Shown one piece after another: positions 22,857-34,516 of a DNA stretch of 64,000 nt. Made by a program: the position numbers and the translations under genes. The notes beneath the pieces are model-generated. The model was not told the DNA's origin, searched no databases, and was given only the letters and a program-made list of their open reading frames with translations. Numbering within the stretch: position 1 is the stretch's first letter; each line of letters begins with the position of its first letter. Source of the stretch: Verticillium longisporum (lineage: Eukaryota > Ascomycota > Sordariomycetes > Glomerellales > Plectosphaerellaceae); the NCBI GenBank assembly GCA_019188255.1, contig JAETXT010000003.1:4402001-4466000 (forward strand), written 5' to 3'.

Positions 22857-24428
22857 AGAGCACCCAGGCGCTAGCTACCCAATTACTCATCGGTAGCATG
22901 TAAGACCACCATTTGAGGCGCAGCTTGGTGCTGGTGTTACGATACGGGGGGCAGTTCTGCCCCTGATTTTCTTTGTCACAAGGCGTTCTCTGATGGAATC
23001 ACTGATAATGTCAAATGAACCTGCCGCGGCAGAAGGAAAGGCACGAAGACGGAGCTAGGGCCGACAAGAGGACGGCCAGCCGCTCGACGACTTTCAATAC
23101 CCAAACTCTTGTCCCGATGAGTCGGACAAATGCTTTCATTTTTTATTTTTTTATTTTCATTTTTTTTCAACCTTGCGCGTGAGCAAGCTCACTTGCCATC
23201 GCTGGTGGCATTCAATGCCTGTTAACTTGTCCTTGGCGGATTACGGTTCGAGGTGGTGATGGTTCGGAGCCACGCGGCGGGCAACGTGTAGACTTTACAT
23301 ATGATAGACACATGGTTGCAACGATCATCATTCACCTCAATCTTGGATGCGAGACATGGTCGAGACGAAGTGCCAGAGAAGGTCGGACTACAGAGTTCCT
23401 CCGTAGGAGGCTCCACGCCGTGTCGTCTGAAGGACCGGGTTGGAAAACGGTGTTAACTGCCACAGAAAGCGGAACATCACCACTTACTCCATAGGCCTAG
23501 GGATCAATGCGACACCCATCGAAGAGAACGTACGGCCTCGGCCCGAGCCCACAGTGCCCAGTATCACCAACATCGACAGTTTATCTCAGAACTGCCCTGT
23601 CCGCCGATCAGTCCCCGCTTGCGCCTGGCAGAACCGCGGGAGAGCACCTACTGACGGCTGGGACACTGTGCGGATTGCGGTACCGGACGCGCACAGTGGC
23701 GTCGCGGGCCTGCGCTCCGGGGGGCGGACCCCGTGCCGGGTGGAGAGGGGTTCCACTGAGCGGTGGTTGTAGTTTATTGAAAGGGCGAGCAGGGCCCTGG
23801 TCTTGAAATGTCATGTGGTATTTACTTGCGATTCCACGCTTCCTTACTTGTGAAACCGTTGGTGTTTTCCTGAACCTATTACTTTGAGCTTCGTTTCTTG
23901 CTAGGTGCTGCGTCTTGCACTGTCTCGACACTTGGGACGATACACGGCAACGTCTTCTGGAGCCTACGTCTACACTTCGAAAATGGATCTAACTGATTAC
24001 CGACTCCACGATGAGCTGGCCAGCTCTGGTGAGTACCTGTTTTACTGTCATTACTGATTTTTCTGGCTTCGTCTTTGTGCTCTGTCTCTTGCACATGAAC
24101 CTTTTGTTGTTGTTGTCGTTGCCGCCGTTGCCAGCGGGGCACTTGATGAGCTGTCACTTCTTATCGGACAGCTTATCGCCACAAAAGTCATGGGCGCGCA
24201 ACCGCCAGAGCTTCTTCCCGCGGCCACCCTGTCCCTCCATCAACACCGCTCTTGCACAAAACTCTACAAGATACCCCTTTGCAACAACCCGCGGCTCGAT
24301 CCAGAAGAACGCAACTTTCGTACACGACACGAAACATCTTCCCGTCGGCCAGCCAGCGACACTCCCACACCCGCACACCCTCCGAGCAATCCCCACCCCA
24401 AAAAGAGCCATCACCACAACCCGCCAAG
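22857..24428. other. Intergenic region
   Basis: This 1.57-kb stretch lies between two plus-strand genes. A short ATG frame at 23,982 (MDLTDYRLHDELASSG) is followed by a good GTGAGT donor, but I could not join it in frame to a convincing downstream exon. It could be an upstream exon or a uORF of the next gene. T-rich runs near 23,140-23,170 suit the 3' end of the previous gene. Confidence 0.4.
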
Positions 24429-24937
24429 ATGGCGCCTCCAGAAGACGACTCCCCACTAACCCTCCTCGAAGGCCTCCTCTCCCCGAGACGCTCGACTTTC
24501 TCCACACGACCGCCTTCCACCCGCACTCGCCCGTCCAGATCTTCACGCGCCCCACCGCAAACAAGCTCCAGCAGGCCCCCAACATTGCCTACGCCTTCCT
24601 GGCGCCCTTTAACGACCAGGCGCTCGCCCTCCTGACGGCGTCGCCGGGCCTCGTCTCCCTCGCCGCTTTTATCGCGCTGCTCGCCCCCGCGGGGGTCGTC
24701 CCCGGCCGGCTCCGGCGCCTCATGCTGATCGCGTCGCGCATGGTGTTCCGGCTGGTGTTTTGGGCGGCCGTCGTCGCCGTGGGCTCGGCCGTCGTGCGGA
24801 ACGGCGTGTTCGAGACGATCAAGGATGCTGTTGTCGTCGGAGGCAAGATCATGGGCTTCTTGGCTGTGGCGAAGGATGTTTGGGTCGGGGAGCTGCGGAG
24901 GTATGAGGAGGAGGCGCGGGTGCAGGGCAGACGCTGA
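24429..24937 (+). CDS. Small putative membrane protein of unknown function, with an apparent frameshift
   Basis: I do not recognise this protein. From ATG at 24429 the frame starts MAPPEDDSPLTLLEGLLSP. At the C4 run 24481-24484 it must shift by one base to enter the longer frame ETLDFLHTTAFHPHSPVQIF, which runs to the stop at 24937. One missing C explains this, giving 169 residues. Hydrophobic stretches lie at SPGLVSLAAFIALLAPAGVV and VFRLVFWAAVVAVGSAVV, with a possible third at VVVGGKIMGFLAVAK. The C-terminus is charged (ELRRYEEEARVQGRR). Two or three membrane spans are likely, but location and role are unknown. It converges on GPN3. The start is uncertain because the upstream frame remains open. 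Confidence 0.6.
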
Positions 24938-25370
24938 GAGGGGCGGGTTGGAACACGAGGAAGAGAAAGGACGATGCTGGATACGGACGGACATGGATGA
25001 TCGACGGCACGGCTGGGCACAGCTCTGTCTTTTGGGGGGATGCCAGGATGATATTTGGTTGTATACGGTACGGGCATAGGATATCGGGTTTGACGCACGA
25101 CACGAGACCGGCGGGAGTGCATTTCGAGAGCAGAGCTGGTCCCCAACAGCCAGGACGGCGCACTATTGGTAGCAACGATGTCATGTAAAGACAGCGAGGA
25201 TGATGAATCAATTTGGTGGTAATCCACCGTCCATTTTGCGCGTTTCGAACGACACATGGTAACCCGACGCCATCGCTATGCAGATACTTCCCTAAAATCA
25301 AGACCGTGCCTTTCCGCCTCTCTTTTGTGTCATGAAGACCAGGACCCGTCATACAACAGTTGTTCCCAGT
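24938..25370. other. Convergent 3' spacer
   Basis: This 433-bp stretch lies between the stop codons of the small membrane protein gene and GPN3. I see nothing in it beyond the two 3' UTRs. Confidence 0.5.
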
Positions 25371-26329
25371 CTAATCATCCTGCGGCTCCTCGAATTCCTC
25401 GTCCTTCATCTCCTTGGGCTCCTGCGCCTCATGATACTGAATAATGTCGTCAATGTAGCTGAGGATGGACGTCACGCTGTCCTCGTCGGACGAGTCCAAC
25501 TTCAGATAGTTGACCTTGCTGAAGTTCTCTTTCTGCCCCGCGACAACCCTGTTGTGCCCGTTGATGCTGGTGCCACGCATTATCAGGTCGCGGTCCTGCG
25601 GGTCGCGCGTCTCGTCGTCATCCACGGGCCGCGCCTCGCGACCGATGCCTTGTGGGTCATCCTCGAGCAGCGTCGTGTCGGGCGTCAGGAACCGCTTGAG
25701 GTCCTTCTTGCGGACCTGGTCCTTGACGAGGTCCATCTTGGACAGAATGTTGATGTGCGGGATCTCGAGCATGATCATGGCGGACATGGCGCTGAGGGTT
25801 CCGGCAAAGAACTTGGCGCGGTCGACGACGAAGGTGGCTTCGAGCAGGTAGGCGGCGCACAGGCGAATGTCGAGCGACCCAGTCTGACCGAGGAAGCGGG
25901 CCAGGGCCGGAAGGATCGGGATGTGGGTGTAGAGCTCGATCTGGCCCGGCATGTCGATGATGATGAGGTACTCCTCGGTCAGAGAGTCGAGGGCCTCTGT
26001 CAACCAGTCGAGGTTCTCCATGAGGAACTCGAAGCAGTAGATGAGGCCGCCGTTGGGGCCGAGGCCGACCTCTTCCATGGCATCCTTCAGGGAGATGAGA
26101 TCCTTAATGTCGAGATCGGGCTCGTGCTCGAAAGATTCGGCGGCGGGATCCAGGTTGACGTAAAAGGCGGAGCGACGGTTAAGGTTCAGATTCGTGATCA
26201 GGGAGGCGCAGAATGTGGACTGGACAGGGTCAGCAAGGCAGTCAAAGTCAAGGGTGACGAGGAGGCGATTGAGACACGCACCTTGCCGGCGCCGGCCGGC
26301 CCCATGACCATGACACCGAACTTGCTCAT
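25371..26329 (-). CDS. GPN3: GPN-loop GTPase 3 (GPN3)
   Basis: GPN3 acts with GPN1 in cytoplasmic assembly and nuclear import of RNA polymerase II. The CDS is complement(26282..26329, 25371..26219), 298 residues. The 48-bp first exon encodes MSKFGVMVMGPAGAGK, and the intron splits the P-loop directly before STFCASLITNL. Other landmarks are the signature GPN in EVGLGPNGGLIYCFEF, the G3-like DMPGQIELYTH and the guanine-specificity segment ILSKMDLV. The acidic C-terminus (EPKEMKDEEFEEPQDD) is usual for fungi. It is divergent from the SAM synthetase gene. Confidence 0.95.
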
Positions 26330-27479
26330 GATGGCGGTGGACGAGAGACAGCGTGTACGTGATTGAGAAGGGATAGAGCCAAGACCTTGTGGGTTGAGGT
26401 GTTGAGACTGTGCAAAGTTTCGCTACGTCAGGAAAAAGAAATACGGTAGGATGATGAGCCAAAAGGTTGTTTAGCTTTGCAGTCACAAGTTACCCCGCCA
26501 TACAGGACCAGGAACGTCAGAGCAGTTGTTGAGTGGACAGGGGTCAGAGCGTTCTGCCGGGTAGGTGAGTCAAGACAGGTTTCGACAGCGGCGCGGTCAA
26601 GAACTGAGGCGTGATGTTGCAATCAATCGGAACCGACTCGGGGCACCAGAGGCCAGGGGACAATCGGCTTACGACGGGGGATGCTGGATTACAACGCTGA
26701 CGGGGGGCATCAGTATGCGATCACGTCGAAGAAGAAAAAAACTGATTTGCCGCGATTAAGATGCCCCGCACTCTTCGCACTTGCGACGACTGAGAGTGCC
26801 ATTCACGGAAGGCGGTGAGTCAGGTCGAAGGGGGCTAGCAGCCCACCAGAGGCGGTACAAGCACGGGTAGCAATGGCGCAATTTGGGGCGGCCGTTGGTG
26901 AGGATTCGGGTGGGGACATGCCAATGGAGGGGCACTGTTAGTGACTACTTGGCCCAAGTATCACATGTGGTGAATGAGAAGGTATCTTTTACTACGGTCC
27001 GATGCCCGGCGGCCCCCATACAGGTACCCCTCCTTGAATTGCGCCAAAAACGTGCCAGCTTTGCCCGAGCTCAACTTGACCCGATCTGAAGAAATTCTCC
27101 CCTGGCGCCTGCCTCTGCTTCCTGCCTCCGCCCTACCCCTGGCTGTCTTGACTGTCACCTCCCCAACCGCTCTGGACCGTCTTTAAAACTCAGGGTCCCC
27201 CCTTCTCTCCACCGCAACTTCTGTCCTACCGTCCCCCTCATCATCAACCTTTTCGTACGTGTTCTCCCTTGCCTGCCCTGCGCCTGCCCTGCCCCGCCTC
27301 ATCTTGCTCGTGCTGCCTGTCCTCTTATCGCCCTCTTCCCTCCTCCGTCAGAGAACTAACTGTGTCTAACCTGCCTGCCCCTCACAGCCACCTCAATTCC
27401 TCTCTTTTACCTCACCTCTCACCGGGTCTTTCCTACCTCGTCAGGGTTCTCTCACACACACACACATACACCCTTCACA
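26330..27479. promoter_or_regulatory. Divergent promoter and leader region of GPN3 and SAM synthetase
   Basis: In this 1,150-bp spacer the SAM synthetase side carries a TTTAAAA element near 27,181 and a strongly pyrimidine-rich leader. A likely 5' UTR intron runs from 27,255 to 27,387, with a GTACGT donor, GAACTAAC and TCTAAC branch candidates and a CACAG acceptor. A short CA repeat lies at about 27,452-27,466 just before the start codon. C/T-rich, intron-bearing leaders are typical of highly expressed fungal genes. Confidence 0.5.
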
Positions 27480-28863
27480 ATGACGGCTGGCAACGGTGTC
27501 AACGGCTTCAAGCACAACGAGGGAACTTTCCTGTTCACCGTGAGTATTCCACTCCGTCCCGCTTGTCCCGCTTGTCCCTCCTCGGAATTGAGCCGCAAGT
27601 TTTTTTTTCCTGCGCGCCCCGCCCGGCTTGTTCACGCCGTAACATGCCGTAAGAGGACATTCGTACTGACCGATTCCGCAGTCCGAGTCTGTTGGCGAGG
27701 GCCACCCCGACAAGATCGCCGATCAGGTTTCCGACGCCATTCTCGATGCCTGCCTGGCTGAGGACCCCTCTCCAAGGTTGCTTGCGAGACGGCCACCAAG
27801 ACCGGTATGATCATGGTCTTTGGCGAGATCACCACCAAGGCCAAGCTCGACTACCAGAAGGTCGTCCGCAACGCCATCAAGGACATCGGCTACGATGACT
27901 CCTCCAAGGGCTTCGACTACAAGACCTGCAACCTGCTCGTCGCCATTGAGGAGCAGTCTCCTGATATCGCCCAGGGTCTCCACTACGAGAAGGCTCTCGA
28001 GCAGCTCGGTGCCGGTGATCAGGGTATCATGTTCGGCTACGCCACCGACGAGACCCCGAGCTCTCCCCCTGACCCTCCTCTTTGCCCACCAGCTGAACGC
28101 TGCCATGTCCGCTGCCCGCCGCGACGGCTCTCTGCCTTGGCTCCGCCCCGACACCAAGACCCAGGTCACCATCGAGTACAAGCACGACAAGGGTGCCGTC
28201 ATCCCCCAGCGCGTCCACACCGTCGTCGTCTCTGCCCAGCACAGCGAGGACATCACCACTGAGCAGCTCCGCAAGGAGATCCTCGAGAAGATCATCAAGA
28301 AGGTCATCCCCGCCAAGTACCTCAACGACCAGACCATCTACCACGTGAGTACCTTGAGCTAGTCCGAGCCATCCTGGAAGAGAAACTAACAGCGACCTCA
28401 GATTCAACCCTCTGGCCTCTTCATCATCGGTGGCCCTCAGGGTGACGCCGGTCTGACCGGTCGCAAGATCATCGTCGACACCTACGGTGGCTGGGGTGCC
28501 CACGGTGGTGGTGCTTTCTCCGGAAAGGACTATTCCAAGGTCGACCGTTCCGCTGCCTACGTCGGCCGCTGGATCGCCAAGTCTCTCGTCAACGCCGGCC
28601 TCGCCCGTCGTGTTCTCGTCCAGCTCTCTTACGCCATTGGTGTCGCCGAGCCCCTCTCCATCTACGTTGACACCTACGGCACTTCCGACAGGACCTCCGA
28701 TGAGCTCGTCGAGGTCATCAACCTGAACTTCGACCTGCGCCCTGGTGTCATTGTCCGTGAGCTCAACCTTGACCGCCCCATCTACAACCAGACCGCCAAG
28801 AACGGTCACTTCGGCACCAACCAGACCTTCACCTGGGAGCAGCCTAAGCAGCTCAAGTTCTAA
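27480..28863 (+). CDS. SAM1: S-adenosylmethionine synthetase, with three single-base losses in C runs
   Basis: The enzyme makes S-adenosylmethionine from methionine and ATP and supplies cellular methyl groups. The exons are 27480..27539, 27682..28344 and 28402..28863. Motifs are [20 protein letters not shown] (substrate loop), [15 protein letters not shown] (signature), [18 protein letters not shown] and the C-terminal [13 protein letters not shown]. Exon 2 as given breaks three times, at 27765-27768 (C4), 28054-28057 (C4) and 28065-28069 (C5). Each break needs one extra C, and together they restore frame. With them the protein has 395 residues, the normal length, and every conserved block falls in place. 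An essential gene with three compensating losses, all in C runs, is best explained by base-calling error. Confidence 0.95.
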
Positions 28864-30151
28864 GCGGTTGCGACCGAAATTCTTTTGCCCCAACGATACC
28901 CCAGAGAGCGTTCAACAAGCTCTCTGCATTGCTATGAATAGACGTTTTCATGCTTTTTCTCAACTATGACGTGGGCAGGCAGTCACACAAACATGGCGTA
29001 CGGTTCTCAACGAATCCCGGATTTTAGCCTTTAACGGGTAAGGCTTACGATACACTCTCATACAAACAACCATAATGCAAGCTTCGGCGTCCTTCTTCTT
29101 TTTCAAACTCAGGTCTCTTTTCTCTACTTCCTCCTCTTGAGCGGTGGGCGATAAAAGTTGCTGCTGGGCTGGTCATGGGAAGACCTTTGGAGCGGTGGCG
29201 TCTTTCAACAAAGACAGACAGGAGCGAGTCCCGGCGCGTGTCGGTTCCTCAGAAAACAACGAGAGACGTGACACGGGCTCCGGATTGCGAGCTCCATTCG
29301 GCATGATACCCCCTTCGCATTGTTCGATCGGGATTTACACAAGACGGGCATTTACATCGGCGTTAACTGGAGATAAAAGAACTTCAACCTCTTTTCTTTC
29401 CTGGTTATCTGGCCGACATTTTTGTGTGCGGACGGGGGCCGTCCTTTTGGACGATGTTGGCCGAGTGCGGGCGGTGTGGGAGCGGGAAGCGCGGACTGCG
29501 CAGACATCGCTGTGCGGTGATACAAGACGAGTAGTCGTTGCTTTTCAATAGAGAACAGTTGGCTATTCCATCACCCTTGTCGCATGTTTTTGATCCGCCA
29601 TTCATGTCTCGCCTTGATTGTAAATAGACCTTGTCGGGTGGTGTTGTGAGGCCCCTATTCCTATTGTCACCATGTCACAATGCAGATTGTAAGCCCAGTC
29701 ATCCGTGTACGCCTCGGGCTCACAACAGATGACAGGATTTGCAGCCAGCCACACATCCATTAGACCTGAGCATCCTACTCGTCAACCTTCTCATCATGAG
29801 TGCAGATCATAGGAAGATGAAACCTGGCAAGAACTGACGTGCGCAAACTGCGGCTGAATAAATCGCCAGGTTGAAGTGGATGGGCGAGGTGATGGACAAT
29901 GGCCTCGACGCCATGATCCTGAGAGGTTGCTTCATGAATAACTTCATCCGTCTGGAACACGACCTGATCCTCGCGACCATTCTCGCCTTTGTTTAGCCCG
30001 AGGGGGGGAGTGACTTCTCCGTTGTTGCCAAGGCGCACACTGCATGATTGATGATTAGTGGTTGCACGATCAAGATCAACCTCGAAGTCTCTTCACGAAG
30101 CGAAGCGTCCGCCCCAGCTCTACGCGGCACTTCCAGTCTTCAATACACGGC

Positions 30152-30202
30152 ACTTGAGAACAGACGGTACTTGAGAACAGATGGTACTTGAGAACAGACG
30201 GT
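30152..30202. repeat. Three tandem copies of a 17-bp unit
   Basis: The unit ACTTGAGAACAGACGGT occurs at 30152-30168, 30169-30185 and 30186-30202. The middle copy differs by one base (C to T). No coding frame uses it convincingly. Confidence 0.9.
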
Positions 30203-31515
30203 GCTGGGCCTAACGACCGTGATGTCCTCCTCTTTGTATGCCAGGACGGATCTGTATACATGGTCCAACTCCAGCCCTCTCCTTCGTCAATGGCCTCCTT
30301 CAACGTACCGCACCAGAAACCGACTAGTCAACTCGCAGTGACAGCACCACCTCATTGCTCGCCTCGAATAACGAACAAAGCAGCAATCGCCGGACCCCGT
30401 TGACGTTTCGACACTGAAAGAGGGCGATGCCAAACCCCAACGTTCGCAGCATAGGTTTTCGCTCTCGGCCGAGTCGCTTGAAACCCTCCTGCCTCTTCGG
30501 ACTTGTGATCGATGTAACGAAGCCCCCCCTTGTCTTAGCTGCGTGTGTCGCGATGGCGAGACGCATGGCTGAAGCTCGATCAACGAGACATCTGCGAGGG
30601 TCGCCCCCCCAAGAAAACGAAAAACGAGGCCGGTGAGGGGCTCGATGATTCATTGCCCCAGCCACAACCATTGCGGCCAGGAGATGGCATGCAAGAAGAA
30701 CGGCTGACGCACTCGCCTGGATACAGACGGGGGTGGGCGGTTGTATACCTGCGGGTGAAGTTGTGTTATCAGGCTGTTCGATCGAGGGGGGTGTCTCCCA
30801 CCTTGCCGAGTCCCCAAGTGAACAAATAGCAGGGCATCGTTTGTCACATCGCTGTGTATCTGTACTCTATCTTCACAACTCGAGCTTTCCTGTCTGCTAA
30901 AAATACCAGCCCCTCTTTTTCTTGATCACAAAGTAGCCCTGGATCAAGTCGAGGCCGATGATTCGGGCAGTTGAACGGACAAGCTTAACGCTGAGAAGAG
31001 TGAACCATGCTTTGTCCAGATGAACGGCCAGAAACCCTTTGATCTCCGCTGCATCCGCGTATCGGTCGGGCGTTTGGCGTCTGCATGTAGGAGTCTCTCT
31101 CGTGTGGCTCTCAGACATGTCTCAAGCGAGCGATCTGGGCGTGGGCTTCAGCTGGTCATGCAAACACCGGCGTGGGCGTCGAAACAACATGGCCAAGCTC
31201 TGCCATGCTAGGTACCCTTCGCTGCATGCAACGCGATGCGATCTTGAATTGGTGATCTTACGACGGGCTAAATATTTGCCAGGGTCTAAGCGACCTTTGA
31301 GGATGCTCAGCGAGGCGCAGTGAGGCGTGCGTAACCACATCAGGCGGCTGCGGGAAGAACGAAGTGGCATCGGTGGCCCGCTCGTGCTCGGCACGGAGAT
31401 AGCAATGCCAGCGTGCTGATGGTGTTGCAGGACTGTGGCGTAGCGGGACACCAATCCAAGACAATGAAAGGGAGGTTGTGCCGTTTTCAGTGCAGGAACT
31501 CACGAGTCCAGACTC

Positions 31516-31538
31516 GGCCGAAAGCTCAGCTTTCGGCC
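31516..31538. repeat. Perfect 10-bp stem hairpin
   Basis: GGCCGAAAGC and its exact reverse complement are separated by the three bases TCA. It lies in gene-free sequence. It may be a chance palindrome. Confidence 0.6.
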
Positions 31539-34516
31539 TGTGTCAATTTCGTGGCTGTCTTGAGTCCTGATCGTGATAGCGCTGGACTCGATGCGGTCAA
31601 CTCGTAAATGGTCTGCGACATGCCAAGGCGGCGCCCGAGACGTTCATGTGCATCCATTCCAGGTACAATTTGGTTTCCAAGGGCTTTGGAAAGTCACCAC
31701 TGCTTTAGCCCTGCCCTAACAAAGGGTGCACTAGTTCATCGCTTGACGAGGCTATCCATACAAGCAGTGAAAGACGTGTGATCAGAGGGACTACCGAGAC
31801 TCCGGAGCTTTCCATCGCGGGACCGGTTCAGAAAATGGGGTCAGTAGGGTGTCGTGCGGCTGTGACGCACCTTGCCAGTTTCCAACGAGAACCTTAGGGC
31901 GACAGCCACAACGGGGCAAGTCACACACTCGCAATTCACGAGCTAAAACAGCGCGAATCCTTGAAAAGACGGACTCGTACCGATGTGATGGTTCTGGGAC
32001 GGGGGCGCGAGGGTGAGCGTTTAGCTTTCGACCGAGATGATCCTGAACCGGACATCGAGCTCGTTAGCTTCGTCGCCAAAAACCATGCGTGCCAAGCTAA
32101 ATTTGGGGAGGGACCAAGCTTGATCGTTGGGCATGGCAAGATTTTGTCGAGTCGGTTGGCCGCCGGGGAGTGACATGTCAAGCATACATGCCACGTCAAG
32201 CTTTCTGACAATCAGAAGAGAACAACAATAGAGAAGACGGGCGAGCGGCAAGCCATTGTCAGTCTCTGCCTTCAGGCTGTCAACTTGTAGACGCGTGTTT
32301 GGGGCCACCTCGTAGCAAAAGCAAAAGAAGAAAAAAGGGCTGGGTGCGTCAATATCAGACCCATGGGGAGCCACAGACTTGCAGTGGAATTCTGTTGTTG
32401 CTCCTGGTCGGTGGACTTGGAGCTTGAACCCTCACTTGAATGATGGCGGCTACCGATGAGTGAATGAGATGAATAGGATCTTTTAGGGTGGGGGCTTATG
32501 GTGTTCATGAGCACGATTGCAGTAGCTGCTGGACATCCTCCATTGAACGGTAACCGTAAGATGAACCATCTGCCGATGTCTGCGTGAATGGTTCCTAGTT
32601 CTCACAACACGGTTCGTCTTGGTACGATCAAATTACGGGCTCACCACGGCCTAGACGTATAGGTCGCTCGTGTACCATCTCAGGCCCTTTTGGATCATGT
32701 GGATTCTCGCGGACCCAGTTTGTAGTGTCTTCAAACCGGTCTGGACTTCAGGGTGCGGCGATAGCGATGGCGTGCAGATTTGGCGTTCGAGGCGTCAGTC
32801 CAATTGTCAGGTCGAGCTAAAAGGCGCAAGAAGCGGTTAAATGTGATCGGTAAAATGAAGCAGGGAAGAGACCGGTGAAAAGGGTGACGGCAATGTATTT
32901 CGGGTATTTTGGATTAGTGTACGAAATGCGTTGTCGGCCGGTGATGCGACAGAGGCGCGAGGGAGGGGATGGGGTCAATGTGGAGGCAGAGGTTGCGGGT
33001 GAGACACCGGGGAACTGGTTCTCGCGCCCGCCAGCCGTGCCTGCTGCCGGAGCCGCGAAGGCAGGATGGCCCCCACTGACGCACCTGCTAAGCCGTATTT
33101 GGGGCACAATAGGCTCGAACCCCACCCCGATCCCGACAACAATAGGAAGTGGCTGCCAGCAACAATAGGAAGCTGTCACACACCCCCTTCTTCTTCTCCT
33201 GCCTCATTTGCCGCATCATCCGGAGTCTTGTCCGAGGACAATGGGTCCTGATACAGAACGCCATTTCAGCCAACGGCGGCTCTGTGGCTTGTCGAGAGCC
33301 CGGCCGCTTTGCCAGCCAATAAACTGAAAAGCAGAGGTATCTCGAGTTCACCGCCCGCTAGGTATACTGGGCAGTTCATCTCCCATGCGGAAGGAACTGT
33401 CCTGAGAACAGATACGGAGTCCTTTCTTCCTATTATTCTCGGGACAGGCCATGTGGTCTGTGGGTCCTGGAGGAACGAACGGACGGGGCAGGACGTGTCA
33501 TCTCTCACACATGGGCCTTGGGCTGGCCTGGCTGTTATTGACTTTGGAATATGGCTGCCGTATGAGACAAGGCGGAGTCAGGGTTGTCACCTTGGCTACC
33601 TGATCGCCCCATGCTATTCAGACCTGTTGACTCGACAGGCCTGACGTACTGGAGTGGTCAGATCAGGAGACGATGTTGGATTCCCACCGGACAATTGCAT
33701 GAATAGGAGCCAAAACATATACACGAACAGTACGCCCTGGTGTATTTGTTCCGGGAGAATCTAACTTGATAAGTAGCATGTCAGCTGGAGCCGTTTGGAG
33801 CAAGGCGACTTTTCCGTGACGGATGAAGGCTCCTTTTGCCTTGCCCATCGTCCGATGATTTGAAGTTGGAATGTGCGAGGCAGTCTTAGCGTCACACTTG
33901 TAGCAGCCCTGCGCGGTGAGCCGCCCTTGCTCTCCTTTTTTTTTTGCTTAAGTTCTTCTCGGCAGTGGCGTGGCATGGCACCCTGGAAGAGCTACGAGAG
34001 GGTGGGGTGGGAGGGGGTGCAAGGAGTACACGAAGGGAGCTGCTGAGGGTGAATCTTGACAGCCTCGGAACGCCAAAACGCCTGACTGACTGACTACCGG
34101 TACCTACAAACGGAACATGTTTACTGTTTGTACACTCACCCCCTGCCCTCCCACCCCACCCAACCCCGGGCACCTTCCTGTCTGCATGACTGCCTGTACC
34201 CAGGTCGCTGAAGATTGAGTCAGGCGGCTAACCGAAGGATTGGATCTGCTTGACTGCTCCGGCTTGAAGGCAGCGAGTGACCCGATCAATACTCACCCAG
34301 TCTTACACGCGGGCCCGACCACCTCTTGACGAACATATATAGCACCCCTCCCCTTCCCTCACACGTCCTGTGGCTAAGATCACAGGCTCGAAGCATTTCG
34401 TTCCCCCCTGTTCAGTCTTCTGCGTAGCTAGCTCTGTACCTTGAGCACCACAACGAGACATCAAGGCCTCACTAGTCCCAAGACCTCACCCCAACTCTCA
34501 ACATCGACAGTCGAGC

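Larger units (their letters stand above)
28864..34516. other. 5.65-kb stretch without a supportable gene
   Basis: I read both strands and found only short overlapping frames (the longest is 135 codons at 29,144-29,551), none with a recognisable motif, signal peptide plus stop pattern or convincing exon chain. Base composition is ordinary, unlike the AT-rich block at the right end. The left end holds the SAM synthetase 3' UTR. The right end holds the promoter of the 34.5-kb gene, with TATATA at about 34,335-34,341. Small secreted proteins split by introns could be missed here. Two small repeats are listed separately. Confidence 0.5.

Noticed and set aside
23982..24028. Short ATG frame with a good splice donor upstream of the small membrane protein
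   Set aside because: I could not find an acceptor that joins it in frame to a convincing exon. It is kept only as a possible uORF.
29144..29551. 135-codon frame downstream of SAM synthetase
   Set aside because: It is likely 3' UTR or spacer. The composition is erratic, with no domain and no supporting exon structure.
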